Below, piece after piece: positions 40,126 through 47,118 of a stretch of 47,118 nucleotides of DNA (positions are counted from its first letter, which is position 1; every line of letters starts with the position of its first letter). The stretch comes from Faecalispora jeddahensis. Lineage in GTDB: Bacteria; Bacillota; Clostridia; Oscillospirales; Acutalibacteraceae. The notes under the pieces are model-generated. The model was given only the letters and a program-made list of their open reading frames with translations, did not search any database and had not been told where the DNA came from. The translations under genes and the position numbers were made by a program. The stretch is from positions 1 to 47,118 of the forward strand of contig NZ_CBYL010000029.1 in assembly GCF_000577335.1 (NCBI RefSeq), in the 5' to 3' direction.

Positions 40126-40641
40126 ATGAAACCATTGATCGTCTGCTTTTCCCAGACAGGGAAAACAAAAAAGCTGTGCGGCTGCATGGCAAAATCGCTG
40201 GACGCCGATTTTGTGGAGCTGAGGGAAATTGCCCACCGGGGTCTGGTCAGCGCGTATACACTGGGCGTGTATGACGCAATCCGCCGTAAAAGCGGCGATA
40301 TTCTTCCCGTGGATTCCGATATTGCCGAATATGAAACGCTGATCGTGGCGTCGCCGGTCTGGGCCGGCAACATCACGCCCGCGATGAACGATTTTATCCG
40401 GGAATACGATTTGCGAGGAAAGACGGTATACGGATTCGTTACTCACGCCGGCGGCGCCGGCGAGGCTTTGAATCTGATGCGCCAGGAGCTGGAGCAGGCC
40501 GGAGCGGTTTGCCCCCATATACTGGACTTGCAGGCAACGCGGGAGCTGATCTACGATGTTAAGGCGGAGCGAAAAGCGTTCCGCCTGACAGACGACGGAA
40601 AGCTGGAGCTGCGCGAACAGGACGGAGACAAGAAAGCATGA
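40126..40641 (+). CDS. Flavodoxin-family protein
   Basis: 171 residues, ATG at 40126 after AAGGGAGCG. FMN loop SQTGKTKKLCGCM, then VASPVWAGNITPAMNDFI and FVTHAGGAGEALNLM. It is related to the flavodoxin at 34457 in motif order but has an added C-terminal segment (about 145-171). The stop overlaps mnmA by 4 bp, so the two are translated together. A role in supplying electrons to tRNA thiolation or iron-sulfur/persulfide chemistry is possible, but only by context. Confidence 0.87.
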   Translation: MKPLIVCFSQTGKTKKLCGCMAKSLDADFVELREIAHRGLVSAYTLGVYDAIRRKSGDILPVDSDIAEYETLIVASPVWAGNITPAMNDFIREYDLRGKTVYGFVTHAGGAGEALNLMRQELEQAGAVCPHILDLQATRELIYDVKAERKAFRLTDDGKLELREQDGDKKA

Positions 40642-41705
40642 GCAAAAAAATACTGCTGGGAATGAGCGGCGGGGTGGATAGCTCTGTCGCTGCTCTTTTG
40701 CTGCAGAGGCAGGGGTATGAGGTAACAGGGGTGACGATGCGTCTGCGCCCGGACGAGTACATGTGCAGCAGCCAGAGCGGTGGCTGCTGTTCTTTGGATG
40801 ACATAGATGACGCGCGCCGCGTTTGCTATCGGCTGGGGATTGAGCATTTGGTGATGAATTTCACCGAGGAGTTCGAGCGCGATGTGATCGAACCCTTTGC
40901 CAAAGACTATCAGGCCGGGCGCACGCCGAACCCCTGCATCAACTGCAACCGGTATTTAAAGTTTGAAGAAATGCTGCGCCGTGCGCAGCAGCTCGGCTTT
41001 GACGCTGTCGCTACCGGGCATTATGCAATTGTGCGGCAGAATCAAAACGGCCGTTGGCTGCTGTACCGTTCCCCTGCAGGGAAGGATCAGAGTTACGTGC
41101 TGTATTCTATGACGCAGCATCAGCTCGCGCATACGCTGTTCCCGCTGGGCGAGATGGAAAAGCCCGAGGTGCGCCGCATCGCGCAGGAGGCCGGGCTCCC
41201 CGTGGCAAAAAAGCCCGACAGTCAGGAAATCTGCTTTGTGGAAAATAAGGATTACGCGGGCTTCATCCACCGATATACGGGCAAAGAACTGCCCGAGGGC
41301 GATTTTGTGGATGCCGAGGGCCGTGTGCTCGGCCGCCACAAGGGGATTACCCATTATACCGTAGGCCAGCGCAAGGGCCTTGGCATCAGTTTTCTGCAGC
41401 CGATGTATGTGAATGCGATCGACGCTGAGCACAACCGGATCGTTCTGGGGCCGGAGGGCAGCCAGTACGCTTCGGAGCTGATCGCCGGCGATCTGAACTG
41501 GATCGCCTTTGACGAGCCGCCGGCCGAGCTGCATGTGCAGGCCAAGGTTCGCTACCAGGCAAGGCCTGCGGCCGCGCGGGTGCTGCCCGATGAAAAAGGA
41601 AAGGTGCGCGTGCTGTTCGATGAGCCGCAGCGCGCCGTTACACCGGGACAAGCTGTCGTGTTCTACCAGGATGATCTGGTAATCGGCGGCGGAACGATTT
41701 TATAA
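40638..41705 (+). CDS. mnmA: tRNA 2-thiouridylase MnmA
   Basis: 355 residues. It forms 2-thiouridine at wobble U34 of tRNA-Lys, -Glu and -Gln. P-loop LGMSGGVDSS (about 7-16), catalytic Cys100 in TPNPCINCN and Cys199 in SQEICF, and the GHYA and GKDQSYVL segments of the tRNA-binding part. All match family positions. The ATG overlaps the flavodoxin stop. Active-site pair intact, so it should be functional. Confidence 0.96.
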   Translation: MSKKILLGMSGGVDSSVAALLLQRQGYEVTGVTMRLRPDEYMCSSQSGGCCSLDDIDDARRVCYRLGIEHLVMNFTEEFERDVIEPFAKDYQAGRTPNPCINCNRYLKFEEMLRRAQQLGFDAVATGHYAIVRQNQNGRWLLYRSPAGKDQSYVLYSMTQHQLAHTLFPLGEMEKPEVRRIAQEAGLPVAKKPDSQEICFVENKDYAGFIHRYTGKELPEGDFVDAEGRVLGRHKGITHYTVGQRKGLGISFLQPMYVNAIDAEHNRIVLGPEGSQYASELIAGDLNWIAFDEPPAELHVQAKVRYQARPAAARVLPDEKGKVRVLFDEPQRAVTPGQAVVFYQDDLVIGGGTIL

Positions 41706-41725
41706 GAAGCGACGGGGGTGTTATT

Positions 41726-42358
41726 GTGGCAGCCTGCATCACCAAAGAGCTCAGCTGCCCCGGCTGCGGGGCGGTGAACAAAAGCCGCATGTGGGTCGAG
41801 ATCGACGCGTCGGCCGATCCGGAGCAGCGGGAGCAGATTTTAAACGAGACCCTGTTTTACTGGGAATGCCCGGACTGCGATTACCATGCGCAGATGGTGT
41901 ACCCCTGCCTTTATCACGACAAGGAGCGCGGTTTTTTGATCTGCCTTTCACCGGCGGGGCGCACCCAGCAGGTGATTGAGGCGGAGCAGCGGCATCCGGC
42001 CCTTGCCGGGCTGAAAAAGCGGCTGGTGCTCACGCCCGCCGAACTGAAAGAAAAAGTGATGATCTTTGAAAGCGGCCTGAATGACGTGGCGCTGGAAATG
42101 GTCAAGCTGGCGCTGCAGGAGCTGACCGAGCGCAAGCAGCAAACCAGAGTGGAAAAAGCATTCTTTTTAACAGAGAGCGAAGAGCTGGACTATCTGGGCT
42201 TTTCCATGTTCCTGCGGGGAGAGGAGAAGCCGGTGTATCAGGGAGTGCGGCTGGAGGTATATGAAAAATCGCTTCGCGCCGCGGAGCGTGTGGATTTTCA
42301 GGAATCAGGTTTTCAGCTGGTGGATTTGGCGCTGGCCAGAACGCTGCTGGAGCAATAG
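41726..42358 (+). CDS. CpXC-domain protein
   Basis: 210 residues, GTG start at 41726 after CGGGGGTG. N-terminal zinc-ribbon-like CpXC domain (about 1-120): CPGCGAVNKSRMWVEIDAS and ECPDCDYHAQMVYPC, two CPxC pairs. The C-terminal half (about 120-210) is helix-rich (EKAFFLTESEELDYLGFSMF) and has no motif I can name. It probably binds zinc. The function of the family is unknown. It lies between mnmA and asnB in one unit. Confidence 0.85.
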   Translation: MAACITKELSCPGCGAVNKSRMWVEIDASADPEQREQILNETLFYWECPDCDYHAQMVYPCLYHDKERGFLICLSPAGRTQQVIEAEQRHPALAGLKKRLVLTPAELKEKVMIFESGLNDVALEMVKLALQELTERKQQTRVEKAFFLTESEELDYLGFSMFLRGEEKPVYQGVRLEVYEKSLRAAERVDFQESGFQLVDLALARTLLEQ

Positions 42359-42391
42359 GCGGAGAAGGATGTTACTGAAAGAATGATATCT

Positions 42392-42447
42392 GTGTCTTTT
42401 CCCCATCGAAGGCGTGGAAAAGACACATCAGTATTCCTCGCGAGGAA
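42392..42447 (+). promoter_or_regulatory. Two hairpins in the asnB leader
   Basis: A perfect 11-bp stem GTGTCTTTTCC/GGAAAAGACAC (42392-42402 with 42416-42426), then the 14-bp palindrome TTCCTCGCGAGGAA (42434-42447). They lie between the CpXC gene and asnB without T tracts, so not typical terminators. Confidence 0.6.
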
Positions 42448-42482
42448 ACACTTTCAACCGGAGAAGGGGAACAAATCAGATT

Positions 42483-44354
42483 ATGTGTGGAATATGCGGA
42501 TTTACAGGTGAAATCATTGACAGGGAGGCTGTGCTGAAAAGCATGACCGATAAAATCACGCACCGTGGGCCGGACAGCAGCGGCGCCTTTCAGACGGACG
42601 ACATCTCAATGGGATTCCGCCGCCTGAGCATCATCGACGTGTCGTCTACGGGCGACCAGCCGATTTTCAACGAGGATAAAACGCTGGTGCTCACCTTCAA
42701 CGGCGAGATTTATAACTACCAGAAGCTGCGCTCGGAGCTGATCGAAAAAGGGCATGTATTTACGACGCAAACGGATTCGGAGGTGCTGATCCACGGATTC
42801 GAGGAATGGCATGAAGACTTGCTGAACCGCCTGCGCGGCATGTTCACGTTTGCGATCTGGAATACGCAGGACAATTCCCTGTTTATCGCGCGGGATTTCT
42901 TCGGCATTAAGCCGCTGCATTACACCATGGTCAACGACCACTTTGTGTACGGCTCCGAGATCAAAAGCATTCTGGAGTTCCCGGGCTTTGAGAAGCGCCT
43001 GGATTACGATACGCTGAACAACTACCTGTCGTTTCAGTACGCTGTTCCGCCCAAGACGTTCTTTGAGGGCGTTTCCTGCCTGCTGCCTGCCCATTACCTG
43101 TGGTTCCGCGACGGCAAGGTGACCACCACCCGTTACTGGGAGCCTCGCTTTGACCCGGACGAGTCCCTTTCGGAAGAGGAAGCGATCGACCGGATTGAAA
43201 AAGTGTTCGAGGAATCGGTCGAGTGCCACAAGATCAGCGATGTAGAGGTGGGCTGCTTCCTGTCGAGCGGCGTGGATTCGAGCTATGTGGCGACGTATTT
43301 CCCGGGACAGAAAACTTTTACCGTCGGCTTTGATTTCGGCGAAAAATACAATGAAATCGACTGGGCTGAAAGTCTTTCAAAAGAGATCGGTGTGGAACAC
43401 CATAAAAAGCTGATCACCTCGGAGGAATTTTGGGGCAACATCAAAAAGGTGCAGTACCATATGGATCAGCCGCTGGCCGACCCGTCCTGTATTGCGCTGT
43501 TCTTTGTTTCGAAGCTTGCGAGCGAGTATGTCAAGGTCGTTTTGTCCGGTGAGGGTGCTGACGAGTTATTCGGCGGCTACACCGTTTACAACGAGCCGGA
43601 CGTATTCCGGAATTACCATAAGCTGCCCCAGTGGCTGCGCACGTTCCTGCGCCGCGTGGTGCAGAAGGTGCCGTGGCACTTTGTCGGGCAGGGCTTTATC
43701 ACGCGCGGGGAATTCCCCACAAACGAGAGCTTTATCGGCAACGCTAAAATGTTCGGTTACGAGGATAAGCTGCGCCTGCTCAAGGACCCGTCCATCGCGA
43801 CGCGCCCGCAGACGCTGACGAAGCCGTATTACGACCGCGTGAAGGACTTGGACGACGTAACCCGCATGCAGTATCTCGACATCAACCTGTGGATGGTGGG
43901 CGATATTTTGCTGAAAGCCGACCGTATGAGCATGGCGAACTCTTTGGAGCTGCGCGTGCCGTTCCTGGATAAAGAGGTGTTCCGTGTGGCGTCGGCGATT
44001 CCGAAGAGCCTGCGCCTGAAAAACGACACTACCAAATACGCCATGCGTCAGGCGGCGCTGCGGCATCTGCCCGCGCGCACCGCTGAGAAGAAGAAGCTGG
44101 GTTTCCCGGTGCCTACCCGTGTGTGGCTGCGCGACGAGCGGTACTATAAAATCGTGAAGGATGCGTTTTCGTCCGATCTGGCGAAGCAGTTCTTCCACAC
44201 GGAGGAGCTTCTGCGGTATCTGGAGGATCACTTTAAGGGCCGCCGCGATTATAGCCGCCGCATCTGGACGGTGTTTGTGTTCCTGCTGTGGTACCAGGTT
44301 TATTTTGAGGGAGCCGGCCACGAAGAGGGCGATATGCCCAACTTTGCAGATTGA
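42483..44354 (+). CDS. asnB: Glutamine-dependent asparagine synthetase
   Basis: 623 residues. Starting at the ATG at 42483 places nucleophile Cys at position 2 (MCGICGF), as needed for the glutaminase. The N-terminal domain has RRLSIID and FNGEIYNY; the synthetase domain has LSSGVDSSYVA (ATP PPi motif) and SGEGADELFGGY, then LRVPFLDKEV. It makes asparagine from aspartate, glutamine and ATP. Two hairpins in the 125-bp gap before it suggest separate control from the CpXC gene. A strong terminator follows. Confidence 0.95.
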   Translation: MCGICGFTGEIIDREAVLKSMTDKITHRGPDSSGAFQTDDISMGFRRLSIIDVSSTGDQPIFNEDKTLVLTFNGEIYNYQKLRSELIEKGHVFTTQTDSEVLIHGFEEWHEDLLNRLRGMFTFAIWNTQDNSLFIARDFFGIKPLHYTMVNDHFVYGSEIKSILEFPGFEKRLDYDTLNNYLSFQYAVPPKTFFEGVSCLLPAHYLWFRDGKVTTTRYWEPRFDPDESLSEEEAIDRIEKVFEESVECHKISDVEVGCFLSSGVDSSYVATYFPGQKTFTVGFDFGEKYNEIDWAESLSKEIGVEHHKKLITSEEFWGNIKKVQYHMDQPLADPSCIALFFVSKLASEYVKVVLSGEGADELFGGYTVYNEPDVFRNYHKLPQWLRTFLRRVVQKVPWHFVGQGFITRGEFPTNESFIGNAKMFGYEDKLRLLKDPSIATRPQTLTKPYYDRVKDLDDVTRMQYLDINLWMVGDILLKADRMSMANSLELRVPFLDKEVFRVASAIPKSLRLKNDTTKYAMRQAALRHLPARTAEKKKLGFPVPTRVWLRDERYYKIVKDAFSSDLAKQFFHTEELLRYLEDHFKGRRDYSRRIWTVFVFLLWYQVYFEGAGHEEGDMPNFAD

Positions 44355-44417
44355 TACAGGCAGCACGTCAGAAAGAAAGTGCCGGATGACGGAAGCATCC
44401 GCTGGCAGAGAATCAAT

Positions 44418-44452
44418 CAAAAAAAGAGTGCGATGTTGCTGCACTCTTTTTT
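44418..44452 (+). terminator. Terminator after asnB
   Basis: AAAAAGAGTGC/GCACTCTTTTTT stem (44421-44431 with 44441-44452) ending in T6. Confidence 0.9.
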
Positions 44453-44539
44453 GTGTTTTAAGCGGGAAATCAGTGTGAAGCGAACACGCTGACCTGTGTA
44501 TCACGGGAGGCGAGAATCGGCGCGGGCTGCTCCTTTGCC

Positions 44540-44568
44540 TTGACGCAGAGTTAGATTTTATATATAAT
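44540..44568 (+). promoter_or_regulatory. Promoter of the secreted Ig-like protein gene
   Basis: TTGACG (44540-44545), 17-bp spacer, TATAAT (44563-44568). Confidence 0.85.
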
Positions 44569-44661
44569 GAGAGGGAAAAACAGGAAATTTGTGATAAAAT
44601 CTGATCGGTTACATAAAAACGCCTGCGGGGAGTGGGCATGAATGCAGGGAGGAGCAAAGCC

Positions 44662-46038
44662 ATGAAAAAAGCGTCGAAGAAATGGATCGCGGCAGTGTTG
44701 TCGCTGGGGCTGATGTGGACTGCAGTGCCTTTTCAGACAGCCCAGGCCGCGACAGACGAGGAGACCGTAGATATTGATATAATGAGCACTTCCAGTTTTA
44801 AATTTGATGCCGCGAAGCTTTCGGAGATTGAATATATCCTGACAAACGACCGCGATAACGTAAGGGTTCAACTGAATTTTGAATCCGCTACCTCGAAGGC
44901 TGTGCAGGATATGAGCTCGATCACCCTGCCGAAATCTACGCTGCAGGCGATTGAGAAAAGCGGCAGAAAGGCCACATTCGAGATTTACTCGAAAGAGGGC
45001 GACATGGAATACGCTTGGGAATTTACCAGCGGCAAAATGGACACCCTTACGGACATCAATCTGGCGCTTAAGATGGCTTCCATTTCTACTGTAACGATTT
45101 CAGACCCCATCACGATCAACAGCGCGGTGCTGCAGATGAAATACACATCGGCCCTGCCGAAAAACACGTCGCTGATCCTCCCTGTGGATAAGGGCGACGA
45201 TGCCAAAATCACATACCCCGTCTTTTACGATCTGGAGAACGCGGAGAAGAATTCCTTTTACCTGTATAAGCTCTCCGGTTCCAAGCTTTCTTATGTGACG
45301 GGCTCAAAGTATAAACTGAATGACGATGATCAGTTTAAGATCGGCTTTTCCAACGGCGGCTCTTATGTACTGACCCCCACCAATCTGGGGCTTTCCGGCT
45401 CCGGCAGCAACAGTGGCTCCGGCACCACGGATTCCGTGCAGCTGAGCAGCTATTCCGGCACGGTAGCGGTGGGCGGAACGGCTTCTATTTTCATTCAGAG
45501 GCCTACCTCCGGCACGTTTACGGTAACGTCCGGCAATCCCAATGTCGCGCAGGTGCTGGGATCGGGCACTGCGGTAAATGGCGGCATCCAATACCAGGTG
45601 CAGGGTCTTTCCGCGGGAACGTCTGTGTTTACGGTGAAATCCTCAAATGGAACCACCACCAGCTATACGCTGACGGTGACATCAAGCTCTACACCGACAA
45701 ACAAAAGCGGGTGGGTGATGATCGATACCGTGAGCTATGAGTTCGCGCCCGGCAACATTTATGATTATAAGGTGACGCTTTCCGGCGCTTCCGCCAACGA
45801 GATACAGACGGCTTCCAGCCGTTCGCATATCGCGTCCGTGAAGGAACTGCGCCGTGTGACCAGAAGCGACGGGCTGGTGGATGTGTATTACCGCATTACT
45901 GCCCTGAGGGCCAGCGCAGACCCGACCACCGTGAGTTCCTCGGTGCGCGGCACGCATTCCTCCATCCGGGTGCTGGTAACGGCCGGGGTGAAGCAGCATG
46001 GCGTAGCCGCCCGCAACCTGAGCTATTTTACGAGCTGA
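44662..46038 (+). CDS. Secreted protein with Ig-like (Big-type) domain, unknown function
   Basis: 458 residues from the ATG at 44662 (AGGGAGGAGC). Signal peptide (about 1-30, MKKASKKWIAAVLSLG... ending AQAA). Residues about 40-245 are a beta-rich domain I do not recognise (SEIEYILTNDRDNVRVQLNF). A Ser/Gly linker (SGSGSNSGSGTTDSV) leads to a bacterial Ig-like repeat (about 262-345: GTVAVGGTASIFIQ...VFTVKSSNGTTTSYTLTV). A last domain of about 105 residues follows. No sorting signal or anchor, so it is released or bound through other proteins. Monocistronic. Confidence 0.82.
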   Translation: MKKASKKWIAAVLSLGLMWTAVPFQTAQAATDEETVDIDIMSTSSFKFDAAKLSEIEYILTNDRDNVRVQLNFESATSKAVQDMSSITLPKSTLQAIEKSGRKATFEIYSKEGDMEYAWEFTSGKMDTLTDINLALKMASISTVTISDPITINSAVLQMKYTSALPKNTSLILPVDKGDDAKITYPVFYDLENAEKNSFYLYKLSGSKLSYVTGSKYKLNDDDQFKIGFSNGGSYVLTPTNLGLSGSGSNSGSGTTDSVQLSSYSGTVAVGGTASIFIQRPTSGTFTVTSGNPNVAQVLGSGTAVNGGIQYQVQGLSAGTSVFTVKSSNGTTTSYTLTVTSSSTPTNKSGWVMIDTVSYEFAPGNIYDYKVTLSGASANEIQTASSRSHIASVKELRRVTRSDGLVDVYYRITALRASADPTTVSSSVRGTHSSIRVLVTAGVKQHGVAARNLSYFTS

Positions 46039-46073
46039 GCCGATAACGTGCGCAGGCTCAATCTGCAAAAAAC

Positions 46074-46104
46074 AGCGCCGTTCCTTTTGAGGAACGGCGC
46101 TTTC
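46074..46104 (+). terminator. Terminator after the secreted protein gene
   Basis: AGCGCCGTTCC/GGAACGGCGCT perfect 11-bp stem (46074-46084 with 46091-46101), then TTTC. Confidence 0.75.
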
Positions 46105-46244
46105 GGCCTGAATGGCCGGGTATCCGCACATGGGCGATGTGTGCGGGAAGGATTCTCTTACAGACAAGGGCGGCAGGGCCGGAATTTCGGCGATGAACTG
46201 CGAACATCGCGTTTCAGCATGAGATTCGGGGGAGAATGTTCATG

Positions 46245-46546
46245 AAAAAATTCTCCGGCCCGTGCCGGGGCTTGCCTGTAAGGCAACAAAAAAGCGCGTG
46301 TTACGGAATCCCTGAAAAGGGATGTTTCCATAAACACAGCGCCTAAATCACCAAGTGCAATACACAACTCCCGCGTTGGTGGGATTCTCATTCTTGCTAC
46401 AGCCCCTATACAAAAGGGGAAAAATGAGTTATACTGTGTCTGCATAGTGCGGCTTTGCCGTTGCTTATGGAGGATGTCTCTCCGTAGGCAGGGGACGGGG
46501 TGTTCCCGCACTCCGTTCCTGCTTTGCACTTTAATCATGCCTTACA
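46245..46546 (-). ncRNA. Candidate free-standing structured RNA, about 300 nt, unknown class
   Basis: Promoter (46552-46580, minus) places the 5' end at about 46546, exactly where a closing helix TGTAAGGCA starts; its partner TGCCTTACA lies at the far end (46277-46285). Nested inside: AAGTGC/GCACTT (46527-46532 with 46352-46357); a GCAGG..ACGG..GTG/CAC..CCGT..CCTGC rod (about 46480-46523); CATA..GGC-AAA-GCC..TATG (about 46441-46475); CTCATT..CCCC/GGGG..AATGAG; CACCAA/TTGGTG; and a long GCGC..GTGTT rod near 46292-46345. A terminator CCGGC/GCCGG + T6 (46268 to 46245) follows at once. The 126-codon frame on this strand has no ribosome site or protein-like sequence. Not matched to SRP, 6S, tmRNA or RNase P. 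Confidence 0.6.
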
Positions 46547-46551
46547 TGGGT

Positions 46552-46580
46552 ATCCTACCATTATTTGGGATTTTTTGCAA
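46552..46580 (-). promoter_or_regulatory. Promoter of the candidate 300-nt RNA
   Basis: Minus strand: TTGCAA (46575-46580), 17-bp spacer, TAGGAT (complement of 46552-46557). The hexamers are 4/6 matches each; support comes from its place just before the closing helix. Confidence 0.55.
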
Positions 46581-46624
46581 GATAAAATGCAGATATGAGA
46601 AAAATTGTCACATTGGAATAGGAT

Positions 46625-46657
46625 GCGCCGGATTTTTAATAATCCGGCGCTTTTTTT
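46625..46657 (+). terminator. Strong plus-strand terminator
   Basis: GCGCCGGATT/AATCCGGCGC (46625-46634 with 46641-46650), then T7. No plus-strand gene ends just before it, so it may end read-through or an unseen plus-strand RNA. Confidence 0.8.
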
Positions 46658-46671
46658 GTAAGGTGGGTTGA

Positions 46672-46721
46672 CCCCCGCATACATATCGCGGCAGGTTAAA
46701 CCTGCACGTAGGCTGCGGGGG
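46672..46721. other. Nested hairpin downstream of the gene remnant
   Basis: CCCCCGCA/TGCGGGGG (46672-46679 with 46714-46721) encloses a second stem GCAGGTT/AACCTGC (46691-46705). No T tract. It may be the 3' processing structure of the minus-strand remnant gene. Confidence 0.5.
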
Positions 46722-46726
46722 AGTAC

Positions 46727-46905
46727 TTAGAAGAACTTCTGCTTCGTGCTCCGTTTGTCGCGCGTGCGCTGGTTGTTTTTATACGCAGACGGCTTTCCAT
46801 TGTAATCATTGTTTTTGTCTTTATGGGTTCCCCGTGTGGATTCTGCTGGCGCAGGGCTTGCCCTTCGTGCCGGAGCGGGCACTTACTTTCTCTGCGAGGC
46901 GGATT
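46727..46905 (-). pseudogene. 3' remnant of a gene with a basic C-terminal tail, cut by the IS element
   Basis: A minus-strand frame ends at TAA (46727-46729) and reads about 51 codons back, with a Lys/Arg/Asn-rich end: THKDKNNDYNGKPSAYKNNQ, then a short basic run ending KQKFF. It has an in-frame stop just upstream (about 46885), and the alternative frame continues the basic style, so a frameshift is possible. Basic, low-complexity tails of this kind close DEAD-box helicases and some nucleic-acid-binding proteins, but identity is not provable. The IS30-type end at about 46906 would have removed the 5' part. A short free-standing gene from the GTG at 46882 is a weaker reading. Confidence 0.45.
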
Positions 46906-47118
46906 AAAATAAGAAGTGCAACAGAGTAAAAAGGGCCCATAAGAGAGGCCGTTGTGATACAGTAGGAATGGAAAAGACTACTACTGGAAAGGCGGCGCCC
47001 CTTATGAGCTACCACCATCTTACACTGAACGAGCGAAAAAAGCTATCCCTCATGTGGCGGGAAAAGAAAAATATCCGGCAAATAGCCATGACATTAAAAC
47101 GAAGCCCCAGCACAGTCA
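46906..47118 (+). mobile_element. IS30-family insertion sequence, left end (runs off window)
   Basis: A/T-rich terminal sequence with AAGAAGTGCAACAGAG (about 46912-46927), of the AGTGCAAC type seen at ends of Firmicute IS30 elements, lies about 90 bp before the transposase gene. The exact border cannot be fixed without the right end. Confidence 0.6.
47004..47118 (+). CDS. IS30-family transposase, N-terminal part (cut by window end)
   Basis: 38 residues visible, starting at the ATG at 47004. They form the IS30 N-terminal helix-turn-helix: LTLNERKKLSLMWREKKNIR followed by QIAMTLKRSPSTV, which matches the LT..ER..I......S..EIA..L.RS.STI pattern of the family. The DDE catalytic domain lies beyond the window. 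The gene reads away from the remnant gene on the other strand. No ribosome site is strong; GGCGGCGCCCC precedes the start, as is usual for lowly expressed transposases. Confidence 0.85.
   Translation, partial: MSYHHLTLNERKKLSLMWREKKNIRQIAMTLKRSPSTV

Noticed and set aside
46158-46538. A 126-codon minus-strand frame in the last intergenic region.
   Set aside because: No ribosome site, no protein-like pattern; the stretch is better explained by the RNA helices.
1-47118. CRISPR array or prophage.
   Set aside because: No regularly spaced direct repeats, no cas, integrase, terminase or structural genes seen.

Overview
The window reads as chromosomal DNA of an anaerobic, low-oxygen-tolerance Clostridia-class Firmicute, most likely from the Ruminococcaceae/Oscillospiraceae/Acutalibacteraceae group. 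This is an inference from several signs: strong GGAGG ribosome sites with frequent TTG and GTG starts, Rho-independent terminators after most units, an ftsEX/M23/S41 cell-division cluster, a flavodiiron/rubredoxin operon, a 4Fe-4S/flavodoxin operon and Clostridia-type one-component regulators. No species can be named from the sequence alone.

Layout. 1-0.5 kb: 3' end of a diaminopropionate ammonia-lyase gene. 0.7-6.2 kb: a PucR/CdaR-type regulator, then ftsE-ftsX-M23 murein hydrolase activator-S41 protease homologue (cell separation). The S41 protein has lost its Ser/Lys/Gln catalytic residues. 6.2-11 kb: greA (with a terminator in its leader), lysS, a membrane-anchored unknown and ilvD. 11-16.4 kb: a cytoplasmic sialidase-like protein, a divergent TetR/HXXEE pair, a penicillin V acylase/bile salt hydrolase-family enzyme, tadA and a CPBP membrane protease. 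16.5-19.6 kb: a candidate structured RNA, then an XRE regulator divergent from an NfeD-like/flotillin pair with matched palindromes. 19.9-23.7 kb (minus strand): an Rrf2 regulator, a three-part acyl-CoA dehydrogenase/ETF-alpha/rubredoxin fusion and an FprA flavodiiron protein. Together these look like a self-contained electron path from an acyl-CoA to O2 or NO.

24-31.5 kb: a sugar divergon. A secreted DUF5107-type (mutarotase-like) protein faces an RbsA/RbsC/RbsB-type ABC importer plus an aldehyde dehydrogenase. Mirror-image promoters sit on a perfect 22-bp inverted repeat. 31.7-37.5 kb: regulators and small redox units (HxlR; a Nim-like flavoprotein behind an attenuator; PadR + NapH-like ferredoxin + flavodoxin; RpiR; cyclase + MarR). 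37.5-39.4 kb: tRNA-Arg(CCT), a sigma-4-like pair and an XRE/ImmA pair. 39.6-44.4 kb: an operon with an acidic protein, a flavodoxin, mnmA, a CpXC protein and asnB. 44.6-46 kb: a secreted Ig-like protein. The end of the window holds a second, stronger candidate structured RNA on the minus strand (about 300 nt, with promoter and terminator), the 3' remnant of a basic-tailed gene and the left end of an IS30-family element that runs off the window.

The most interesting points are the dehydrogenase/ETF/rubredoxin-flavodiiron operon, the catalytically dead S41 homologue in the division operon, the two unassigned structured RNAs and the mirrored promoter palindrome of the sugar divergon. Product names rest on motif recognition by eye; no database search was run.
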